64,000 nucleotides of DNA from Psoroptes ovis (taxonomy: Eukaryota > Arthropoda > Arachnida > Sarcoptiformes > Psoroptidae): positions 1,749,501 through 1,813,500 of the forward strand of contig PQWQ01000012.1 of NCBI GenBank assembly GCA_002943765.1, given 5' to 3'. This document shows positions 54,810 through 64,000 of the stretch, piece by piece. The position numbers were made by a program, and so were the translations under genes. The notes under the pieces were generated by a model, which was not told the DNA's origin, did no database searches, and saw only the letters and a program-made list of their open reading frames with translations. Position 1 is the first letter of the stretch. Every line of letters starts with the position of its first letter.

Positions 54810-57777
54810 TCAAAAAAAATTTTCCGGTAATTTATAATTCAAAAATGATTGCCGTGATTCATGCTCGACAAATGTTGACCATAAATTTGATTGACAAATA
54901 AATTTAAATGGCTGCTCTGTTATTGTTTCCAAATATCTTCGTCGACGACCTATCGTTTCTGGATAATCATCAAAATTGACAATATTTACAGTATCATTTG
55001 AACATTGTTTCAAATATGTTTGCGATTTCATGTCTAACATAAGATTGACATTCAATTCGTTTGTTCGTTTATCACTATTATCATTGTGATGATTGACATG
55101 ATTTCGATCATTTGCATTCAATTGTTTTTCAATCCATTTGGCTAATGATGGTTCATTCGTAAAACGTATCGGTCCATCCAATATGTTCCATGTGGTTGAA
55201 CATTTCAGCCGTAAACGATTCATTATTGATTGAATGGTTGGTATATAATTGTAACCAATACAGGATAACATTGATCCTTGTTGTTGTAATTGTTGACAAA
55301 ACAATGATAATGTTTGAAAATCTCTACATTGAAACATTAAAATTGATTACTTCGGAATCTTTCATTCAAAATCAATAATATTTACCTGAAATGTATTGGA
55401 TGCAGCTGTTTAAAATGATACCAAACATGATTAAAGTACAATTTGGACAATTTCAATGAAGCAACCACAATTGATAGGCCATGAAAATTTCTTAATTGTC
55501 TCAGCAAACAAGCCGATTCTATTAATATCTTCAAAGCACGTATCTGATCGTATAATTGCTGAGGATTTTGAATTGATAAATACCGGCGAATAACAGCGAC
55601 AATGGTATCATCGAATTTCAGTAAATTTTCAAGATTCAGACGATTCGTTTGATTGTTCTAAGGTAAAATAAATCAATTCAATTAGAATCAATGCTAAAAC
55701 ATCATAATTTGAATTTGAATTACCTGATATTTGCTCTTGAATATCAATTTACTGCTCAAATCAAATAAACACGGATACAAATTTTGTTGAAAATAATTCT
55801 GATGATATTTCGTAATGTAAATGGTAAAATGTACAGATGATGAATAATGCTGCAATAATGATGATAATTCACCATAAATGACGTTGGAATCATAGTTGAA
55901 TCGTATCGATGACACTCCATTGGATGCTTGTGATAATTTATTATTAAATGATTGATTTGATCTTGTCGATTTGTTTTTTCCGCTAAATCTATTGAACCGT
56001 ATGGATGCGAGTGATTTTTGATTATTCTGAACACCATTATTATAATTGAATTTGATTTTAGGATTTTTAATATTCTTTGATCGATTATTAAGCGATTTCA
56101 AATTAATCGGATATATTTGTTCATCAGTTTTTGAACAAAATTTCAAAGTTTTTGAATTTGATTTCGGTTGAATCAAACACTCTTCAGATGACCAACGTTT
56201 TAATACTTTAAATTTATCTTCAGAATGTTTTGATAATAAAAGATTTCTCAAATATTGATTTGGATCAATATCAACATAATCAATCGGTTTACCGATCATC
56301 ATATCACAGGTTTTGATTGATTGATCAACATTAAAATGTTTGTAAAGATTATTGATTGATGAAAACTCCCATAATGATAAACAATAATCAGATAGCTTCA
56401 ATAGATTGCTCCATGATTTGATTTTCAATGTTGATTCATTATTTTTCAATTGATAATTTAAGTATAATGTATTCAATTTAGGATATTCCAGACAATTTAA
56501 AATAGCTTCATTCAGATGATTTTCAAATCGAATCGAATCAACAATGATCGACGATCGTTTATCATTCGATATACCTTCATTTGAATAATATGAATTATTC
56601 TTGCCACTATCAAATGAAGATATCCATGATATTGGTGATGGTGTCAATGAAAATGAAGTCAATGTGGTTGTGCCTGTCGATAAGAATGATGATGATGATG
56701 ACAATTTTCGATGTCGATTTTGTTGTTCAGACAATCGAAGATAATTGAATGCTTTCGATGATAAATATGATGGCACATCATGAATATTTTCATCAAAATC
56801 ATCCAATTCATCCAAGTTTATCGATTCCAAACTACCAGGAATTTTATTATCAACATTATTTGTCTTCAGATGTTGTTGTTGTTGTTGTGGTATCGGCTGT
56901 TGTTGCATGAGACAATTAATTTTGAAAATTTTTTCATTCGAATTTAATCGTGGTAATTCAACCGATTCAGATGATATGGATGATGATGATGATGGCGATG
57001 GTGATGGTGATGATGATTCAATATCCAATGATAATAACGATGATGATAATGATGATTTCAAAATGACTAAATTATCTTCATTATTATTATTATTATGAGT
57101 ATATGAACAACCTTTGACATTATCAGATTTATGATTCAAAGATGTCAATGAATAGATACCATGATTATTATTATTGAAAATATTTTGAATTTTTTTCAAC
57201 ACATTATTATTGCTTGATAATGATTTCGTCGATACGATTTTGTTTGTCAAATCAAACATATTATTATTATTCGTATATTTCATTTTATTTGTATCGATAT
57301 TTGTATTATTATTATCATTGATATTTGGACTAATAATGGCGGTTGTACTAATATTATCGCCACTATGATTGTCGAAATGTTCAATAACGTTATAATTATC
57401 ATTGTTATTAATATTATTATTATCATTACCATCGATCATCATCATCATCGTCATCAATTGTAATGGATCCAATGACATTGATTCGATATCTAAAATACGA
57501 CGACGACAAATCAAATTAAATAGACATTTAGACAAATGGAAAACAATGCAAATACAATCAATCAATCATAGATTATCATCGAAAACACTAATACACAAAC
57601 AATTGTCTATAATCGAAATAATGATACATAATATCGATTTTTGAAGACTATTGTTCTTGTATTAATTCATATAATTATCATTATCATTGATATTATTAAA
57701 AGTTAATACTTACTTTCAATCAACTTTGAATCATCATGATCATCGATGACAGATGTTTCAACAATATTCATGCTCAT
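54810..57777 (-). CDS. RasGEF (CDC25-homology)-like protein with long disordered N-terminus
   Basis: Exons 57777-57714, 57489-55724, 55657-55386 and 55323-54810 (introns 224, 66 and 62 bp) give 871 residues. The splice sites are GTAAGT-, GTAATT- or GTAAAT-type donors with AG acceptors, and every junction keeps frame. The C-terminal 300 residues resemble the second half of a RasGEF catalytic domain: ALKILIESACLLRQLRNFHG, LSIVVASLKLSKLYFNHVW, FRDFQTLSLFCQQ, SCIGYNYIPTIQSIM, corresponding to the family's KFIEIAKHCRELNNFNSLFA, ISALNSSAVSRLKKTW, RNYKNYREAL and PPCIPYLG segments. Typical catalytic-half features are only partly kept, so activity is uncertain. The N-terminal about 200 residues are Asn/Ser/Asp-rich; FDENIHDVPSYLSSKAFNYL and a middle ordered part have no match I can name. 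RasGEFs activate Ras/Rap GTPases. Confidence 0.6.
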
Positions 57778-60700
57778 TGTTTGTTCAATACGATTTCAAA
57801 ATTTTGATTTGATTCGAAATTTAAAATTTGTTGAAATCGTAATCGGATGATGATGAATTTTTCAAAAATTATTTCAGCTTCAATCAATGTAATTGATTGG
57901 TAATAATTAATCGACAAAATACCAGAAATGTTTGTTCTCTGTCGATATATGATTGTTCAGTGCAAATCAATAATTCAATGGTAAAAAAACAAATAAAATA
58001 CAATTGTCACAATGTATTTGATTGGTGATATATATCATTTCATTTCATTTCATTTTCAAATGACATCATCATCATTGATCATCATTGAATTCGACAATTG
58101 TCATCAATTGTTATGATTAATTAATTAATTGAAATTGTAATCGATTTGATTCGATTTGATTGTCGATTTTTCTGGATTATTAGCTTGGATGATTTTCAAT
58201 ATTTTTTTTCAAACAAAATTCAATTGAATTTTGATTGTTGATTTGTCAATTTCAAATTAAAATCGAATCAATCGATCAAATCAAATCAAATGCGATTGAA
58301 TGAGTCATTTCATTTCATTTATTTTCAATGAAATAAAATGACTGAACTAAGCAAAAATCAAAAATCAAAAGTGAAAAAATTAAATTTAAAATTTCAAATT
58401 CATATTTATCTGCGCGCCGACAATCAAAATACAAATGTAGATGTCAATATATGTGTGTCGTCGTCTTCATCGTCGTCGTCGATAGTTCTTTGATTGTGTG
58501 ACCACCACACACTGACAATGACTCTTTTCGATTTTAGATGATGTACTAAAATGCAATGCCTTTATCACCAACCTTTCAAATATCAAATTTGTACATCAAT
58601 TTTTTTTTCATTTCCATTGATTTTTGCTGAGTGTTTGGCTTCTGTAATTTGAGAAGTTTTTCTTTTAAAATTTATAAATATTTAAACAAACTGTACACCC
58701 ATACATACACGCGCACCCTTTTAAATCTGTTCGATGTATTGTACATCATACATTTGATACGATGATAATAACGATTGATCAAGATTGATCATCATCATCG
58801 TCCAGAAATAGATGTACTTGAATTAATGGTGATTAATGAAAAATTTGCCGCAATATTTTTTTCAATTTCCCGATTAAATTCGATTGAAATTAATCATAAT
58901 CAATAGATTGTAATCGATTTGAATATTATCAATTTCTGGTTTCATTTTGTTTGTACACATTATGATTCATTGATTGATTGATTGATTGGTTTTTGTCAAG
59001 TTTTTCTCAACGAATTGATTGATTGAAATTTTTGATTAATTAATTTTTTTCATTAAAATTGATTGAAATTCCTTGGAATTCGAATAAAATTCTTTCGAAT
59101 TGGTGAGCAATTGTATTCACCATACGATTGTAACATTGTCGATGTTTATATTTTCTGATGATAATGATTCAATAATAATTTTATCCATCGTTATCATCGA
59201 TTAAGTTTGATCATGAAATCTATCACTTTATCATGGTCGCAAAATGTTGTTTGTAACATTGATTATTTACAATGATATAATAATCATTAACCATTTATTC
59301 ATAATCATTGATTAAGTTTTATTTATATCTTCTAAAGACATGTTTATTGACAAGGTGATCATCATAATCAATTGACATTAATTTACAGCGACAATCAATG
59401 ATTGCAACTGCATAATTGATGATAATGATGATGGCGATAAACGGTTTGGAATCGATTAGAAATATCAGAGATGTGTCATTAATATTATTTAAGATGATCA
59501 ATGTCTATTATATCAATGAATGATTGACCATCATTATCATCATAAACAAAAAAAATGTCCATTATCATGTTAACCATCAAAAATGTAACCATGTTTTCAA
59601 TGCCTTTTCAACCATTGTATAATTGACTAATCGATTATGATAATGATAATAATGATAATAACATTGACAATTTTTCTTAAATGATAAATATTAACAAAAA
59701 AAATATGAATAATCATATATTAATCATAATTATTATCATTTAACTCTTACGAACAATGTACAAGGTAATAACATTCGAATCGATTCAAATTTTAATTTTT
59801 TTCATTTAATTCGTTAATCAATGTCAAGTCAATGATAATTATCATTGAATTAATATGATCATTCATTGATAACATTTGTCAAATAATATGAATGATTATT
59901 TGACATTAAATCATTTTCAGCTCATTTGATAATGATAATAATACAGTGAAAATGAGTAAGTCTAACGTTTCATTGCGCAAAAATTATTATCAAAATTATT
60001 TAATTTTGGTCTTTTTTTTATTTATTTATCTACCCAAAACATTCGTGAATGATTTGGCCGCATATTATAAATCTGATAATCTGTTTATCAGATTTATCAC
60101 TTTTATCCATTATCACTTATTTTATTTGAAATATTTTACTTTCTCGAAAATTCACCATTATGAATGATGATAATGATGATTATTATCATTTGGCAAAAAA
60201 TGAAATAATAGTTCATGGATTCATTTGTTGTTTTATTAGGTAAATAAATGACATGGTTAATGTCACCAGGAACCATATTTAACTTTCAATTTCAAAGAAA
60301 TAATGACATTCAAATGATTACGAAATGAATGGAATTATTATTTAATTAATGATGTAATCATAATTGGTTACCTAATTAATCAATCAATCAAACAATTTAT
60401 TCGTAAAAACATTGATGTGGTTGCTATGTGTGTCAGTATAATCATTATTATTATTATTATTGATTTTAGCTTTTGTTGTGTGCACATCGTGCTATTTTCA
60501 TTAATTTGTTTACATTGTTCTATTAACTTTTAATAAAACAAATTAGTTTCAATATCTTCGGTTAATTACTTAATTAAAATATTTGTGTTGTCCATTCCAC
60601 GATCCGTTCTTTGTTCGTTTCATCAAATTCAGAGAAAATTTAAAGAAAAAATAAGATAAAAATTAAAATTAATAAATCGTTCAATCAAAACTGTTTTGTT

Positions 60701-60820
60701 TACACTCATCATCTGCTCTCATTCAAATCGCGCCAAATCCCATCAAAACAACAATTTAGTACCAGTCATCCAATTGTTTAATTTGTAATTGTTCCTATTT
60801 TTGGAACAACTTGTATCGAG
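57778..60820. other. AT-rich intergenic interval, left flank of the retrotransposon
   Basis: No supportable gene in 3 kb. Sequence is dominated by TGAT/ATCA/ATT words and short palindromes. The 5' end of the retrotransposon lies somewhere in the last 150-200 bp but has no visible boundary. Confidence 0.5.
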
Positions 60821-61966
60821 ATGGATGACCAAACTCTGGATCAAATCGATACATTCAGAGTCAACGCCTTTAATCTAATAGATCAAATTTTTCAGGCTCT
60901 ACTTGAAAAATCTTCATCCAAGAACAAACAACTTAGTAATGTTTTCATCAGTGATTTACAAAACATCGGAAAACAAATCAAAATCAACATATCGTCGGCA
61001 TTGAATTTAGCCATAGAGTCAAAATCAGTAAACGACAACTTGGTAGACAAAATCGAAAAAATCATTGCTAATAATGAAAATAAAAATAACGGATCAAATA
61101 TTTCTTTTGCACAAATAATGAAAGCCCAATCAACGGAGCAATTAATCAAAAACAAAAACAACACCACCGAAGAAACAATTGTAGTATCTGCTAAGAATAA
61201 CATCAATCCAGCTACCGTGGTAAAGGAAACATATGAAGCATTAAATCTCATCAGAAACAGAAACAATAACATAAAAATCAACAAAATCATAAAAACAAAT
61301 AAAGGTGCTGTGATTAAAATACCGTCAACTGAAGATGTAGATCAAATCATCAGTGATTTCAACGTTTTGACACCATTATCTACCAACGCATCTATACATA
61401 AATCCAGAAAACTTGATCCTACTATTGTCTTAAAATCTGTCTCGAAATTAAATAGCTTAAGCGTTATTCCACAAATCATATGTGATCCTAATCTCAATCC
61501 AATCCTTGCAAACTGCGAAAATAAAATGTTGGTCTTATTCGCAATGAAATCAAACACCGATTGCCAGGATATTGTTATGCGAGTTAATCCACATCTTTAC
61601 GAAACTATTATGAAACAAGGATACTTATATACTAACTATGAAAAAATTATTGTCAAAAACAAAATCTTGGTGAGACAATGTCAGAATTGCTTCAGTTTTG
61701 ATCACAACACCAGAATCTGTAAAAACCCGAAAATATGCAAATGCTGCGGCCAAGGTGATGGAATAAATCACAAGTGCTCTAAAATTCAAAAGTGCGTAAA
61801 TTGCTCTGTACACTCTCATCATAAAAACTCATCACACAATCATCTACCCAACAACAACAATTGTCCGATTTACCAACAGCAAACAAATAGACTTATCAAC
61901 AAAACAAATTATTCAGGACCCAATCATGACATTGTCACACACACTGCGTCAACACAAAATGTCTAA
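60821..61966 (+). CDS. Retrotransposon ORF1, gag-like zinc-knuckle RNA-binding protein
   Basis: 381 residues. The N-terminal half is Lys/Asn-rich and helical-looking; a central RRM-like gag region follows. At about residues 284-345 there are three Cys/His knuckles: CQNCFSFDHNTRIC (C-x2-C-x4-H-x4-C), CKCCGQGDGINHKC and CVNCSVHSHH...C. This three-knuckle arrangement is typical of ORF1 in R1, I and Jockey-group LINEs, where the protein coats the element RNA. The stop overlaps the start of ORF2 in the sequence ATGTCTAA. Confidence 0.9.
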   Translation: MDDQTLDQIDTFRVNAFNLIDQIFQALLEKSSSKNKQLSNVFISDLQNIGKQIKINISSALNLAIESKSVNDNLVDKIEKIIANNENKNNGSNISFAQIMKAQSTEQLIKNKNNTTEETIVVSAKNNINPATVVKETYEALNLIRNRNNNIKINKIIKTNKGAVIKIPSTEDVDQIISDFNVLTPLSTNASIHKSRKLDPTIVLKSVSKLNSLSVIPQIICDPNLNPILANCENKMLVLFAMKSNTDCQDIVMRVNPHLYETIMKQGYLYTNYEKIIVKNKILVRQCQNCFSFDHNTRICKNPKICKCCGQGDGINHKCSKIQKCVNCSVHSHHKNSSHNHLPNNNNCPIYQQQTNRLINKTNYSGPNHDIVTHTASTQNV

Positions 61967-64000
61967 TAGCAAAATACGAATCATGCAAATTAACGTAGCT
62001 AAAAGTTCCTTGGCAACGAACGAAATCAAAAACAATATTAGCAAATTTGGTGTAGATTTAATATTATTACAAGAACCATGTAAATTTGGCAATCAAATTA
62101 TTTTTGACTTGAAAAGTAAAATTTTGCACCATGAACCCTCAATTGATGCAGATTGCGCTACAGTTGTCATAAGCAAAAATATATCGTATAAATTCTTACC
62201 AGACATATCAAACTCATATACGACCTCTACAATGATTTTCACCAACACAAAACCAATAATCATCTCAAACTTTTACATACGTCCAAACGAAATGAATGGT
62301 GATCATATAAACTTCATTGAATCACTACTCGTAAAATACTCGGATCTTCCGATATTCATTTGCGGCGACTTCAACTCTCGTAGCACCATATGGTATGACA
62401 AAATAACAAATAAAAACGGTCACACATTCAAAAACTTAATCCAGAATAATGACCTGTTGATTCATAACAATAAGACACCAACTTGTCGCAACTCTAGCAT
62501 AATTGATCTCACTCTAACCAACACACAAGCTCATAACCTTATCAAAAATTGGACAAATATTGCATGCACGAACCTGACCGATCACAACTGCATTATCTTT
62601 GATATTTGTCTCTCAAAAGATCAATTCCTTTCAAATGTAATTCATTCCACATGGCTATTCAATGAGAAAAAAGCGAATTGGGACTCTTTCAAAGATTCGT
62701 TTGACCATACAAAACTTGATTTACTTACACAATCAGCAATCAATATCACAAACACAAACGAAATTGATTCTGTGATCGATCACATGACCTCACTCATATT
62801 AGAGGCTGCATATACCTCCTTGCCACCTAAAAGTAAATATATAAAATACAATCCTTACCACTGGTGGAACAAACATCTTGAACTTCTTAAGACACATTTT
62901 CATTACGTAAGAAATTTGTACTTTCGACATAAAAACACCGCAACACCAAGAATCAGTAAAAATATATATACAACAATAAGAAACAAATACATTTACGAAA
63001 TTAAAAAAGCTAGAAACTTGAGCTGGAAGACCTTTATTGAAGAAAACGAAAACAAGTCTCCTTACGGACATACATTCAAACTAATTAAAAACAAACTAAA
63101 TCCAACGTCGAATGAATTACCAATTTTTAACGTTCCTCCGTTGGAACTAAAAAACAATATATCAGAACTACTGGTCAATTTATTTCCAGATGATGTCCAG
63201 CATAATGATAACCATCAAAACTCTGAAATCAGAAATTATCGACCTAATTTGATAAATACGGATAGCTTTTCGTGCGATGAGGACAAAATCCTATCTATAA
63301 TAAAAAGATTGAATGTTAAGAAGGCTCCAGGCCCTGATTTCATCAGTAATAACATGATTAGCCATTTAAACTCGAAAATTGTCCCAATATTGAATATAAT
63401 ATTTAACAAATGTATTGAATTAGGCTACTACCCATTATCCTGGAAAAAAAGTTGGTTAATCATATTAAAAAAACCACACAAATCTGACTACTATACACCT
63501 AAATCATATAGGCCAATTTGCCTGACATCTCATATCGGTAAAATATTTGAAAGAATAATCAATACAAATCTCATGAACTATGTATCATCCAATGACATAA
63601 TGAGCTCTCGTCAACATGGCTTTATGCCTGGTAAATCGACAATAACTGCCCTACAGACAATAACAAACACTGCTATTCAATATAAAAATTGCAGCTATGC
63701 TGCCATAATTGCCATTGACATCTCAGGAGCTTTCGATAATTGCTGGCATCCTGCTATCATTCAACAGTTAGATTTATTCAATTTTCCAGTATACTTGATC
63801 CAGCTAATCAGATCATTCTTAGAAAATAGAGAAATAGTTTTCAAATACTCCTCAACGACTGTATCCAAACGCCCCAACAACGGCTGTCCACAAGGATCTA
63901 TAATCTCTCCATTTTTGTGGAATTTACTATTGAACGATTTCCTGAAGAGTTATGACTCTGAACATTCTGAGGTCATTGCATATGCCGATGACATAACATT
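61959..64000 (+). CDS. Retrotransposon ORF2, AP endonuclease and reverse transcriptase (3' truncated by window)
   Basis: Open from ATG 61959 to the window edge (680 codons visible, no stop). N-terminal apurinic-endonuclease-type domain: MQINVAKSS, LILLQEP, FICGDFNSRSTIWYD (about residue 136) and IIDLTLTN, LTDHNCIIFDI. Reverse transcriptase: KKAPGPDFISNNM, SYRPICLTSHIGKIFERIIN, RQHGFMPGKSTITALQ, IAIDISGAFDNCWHPAI, NGCPQGSIISPFLWNLLLND and the catalytic AYADDIT (about 674-680). ISGAFDN and GCPQGSxxSPxLWN are most like the R1/TRAS branch of LINEs, though no target-specific context is visible. The ORF1 stop and ORF2 start overlap by 8 bases, which suggests termination-reinitiation coupling. Confidence 0.93.
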   Translation, partial: MSNSKIRIMQINVAKSSLATNEIKNNISKFGVDLILLQEPCKFGNQIIFDLKSKILHHEPSIDADCATVVISKNISYKFLPDISNSYTTSTMIFTNTKPIIISNFYIRPNEMNGDHINFIESLLVKYSDLPIFICGDFNSRSTIWYDKITNKNGHTFKNLIQNNDLLIHNNKTPTCRNSSIIDLTLTNTQAHNLIKNWTNIACTNLTDHNCIIFDICLSKDQFLSNVIHSTWLFNEKKANWDSFKDSFDHTKLDLLTQSAINITNTNEIDSVIDHMTSLILEAAYTSLPPKSKYIKYNPYHWWNKHLELLKTHFHYVRNLYFRHKNTATPRISKNIYTTIRNKYIYEIKKARNLSWKTFIEENENKSPYGHTFKLIKNKLNPTSNELPIFNVPPLELKNNISELLVNLFPDDVQHNDNHQNSEIRNYRPNLINTDSFSCDEDKILSIIKRLNVKKAPGPDFISNNMISHLNSKIVPILNIIFNKCIELGYYPLSWKKSWLIILKKPHKSDYYTPKSYRPICLTSHIGKIFERIINTNLMNYVSSNDIMSSRQHGFMPGKSTITALQTITNTAIQYKNCSYAAIIAIDISGAFDNCWHPAIIQQLDLFNFPVYLIQLIRSFLENREIVFKYSSTTVSKRPNNGCPQGSIISPFLWNLLLNDFLKSYDSEHSEVIAYADDIT

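Larger units (their letters stand above)
60700..64000 (+). mobile_element. Non-LTR retrotransposon (R1/I-group LINE), 5' part, runs off the window
   Basis: Two overlapping ORFs, gag-like then endonuclease plus reverse transcriptase, with no stop codon or frameshift in the visible part, so it may be an active or very young copy. The left end is approximate: sequence becomes richer in C and less ATC-repetitive from about 60700. The coding strand is A-rich with codon use unlike host genes around it. The 3' end, any poly(A) tail and target-site duplication lie beyond the window. Confidence 0.9.

Noticed and set aside
59946..60167. 73-residue hydrophobic frame left of the retrotransposon
   Set aside because: Phe/Tyr/Ile-rich composition expected from AT-rich DNA, with imperfect inverted repeats inside; no signal of a real gene.

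Overview
This is a window of a eukaryotic, metazoan nuclear genome, about 30% G+C by eye, with very short introns (mostly 53-125 bp), genes on both strands, TATA-type promoters, and protein-coding sequence full of Asn, Asp, Gln, His and Ser runs encoded by GAT/ATC/CAA microsatellites. The gene set (AP-3 beta, Aurora kinase, insulin-like peptide, PA28-gamma, CDK2AP, HMG-box factor) is animal. The compact introns and base composition fit an astigmatid mite, most likely a house-dust-mite-like species (Dermatophagoides or a relative). The species call is inference, not something read directly from the sequence.

Layout. 1-14.2 kb is an accessory-looking, AT-rich region holding three paralogous three-exon genes (1247-1736, 9165-9828, 13539-14164) for small secreted proteins: signal peptide, Lys-rich hydrophobic segment, Pro-X repeat, then a Gly/Tyr-rich tail. 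I recognise no named family. Between and after them lie small non-autonomous DNA-transposon remnants (piggyBac-like at 6966-7124, pogo-like at 15398-15597, three mariner-TIR mini-palindromes), a 58-bp minisatellite and a 10-bp array. 17.4-25.3 kb has the mRNA 3'-processing factor FIP1 and two tandem, near-identical, intron-bearing cytosolic HSP70 genes with heat-shock elements. 26.2-36 kb is gene-dense: SELENBP1/methanethiol oxidase, a novel three-repeat secreted Cys protein, an Aurora-B-like kinase, a CDK2AP1/DOC-1 protein and AP-3 beta. 36-44.5 kb has a divergent SOX-like HMG-box factor, an insulin-like peptide precursor with an odd long N-terminus, a PPxY-bearing membrane protein and a secreted acidic protein. 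44.5-48.5 kb is gene-poor. 48.5-57.8 kb holds PA28-gamma, an intron-containing tRNA-Pro(UGG), a membrane-anchored tubulin-tyrosine-ligase-like protein, a secreted Cys-rich protein and a RasGEF-like protein. 57.8-60.8 kb is empty. From about 60.7 kb to the right edge there is an apparently intact two-ORF non-LTR retrotransposon (zinc-knuckle gag, then endonuclease plus reverse transcriptase), cut by the window end.

There are no operons. Several neighbours are divergent pairs that share short upstream regions (HSP70-B/SELENBP1, Aurora/CDK2AP, AP-3 beta/SOX-like) or convergent pairs only about 170-230 bp apart. The HSP70-B/SELENBP1 intergenic region carries a perfect five-pentamer heat-shock element that could serve both genes.
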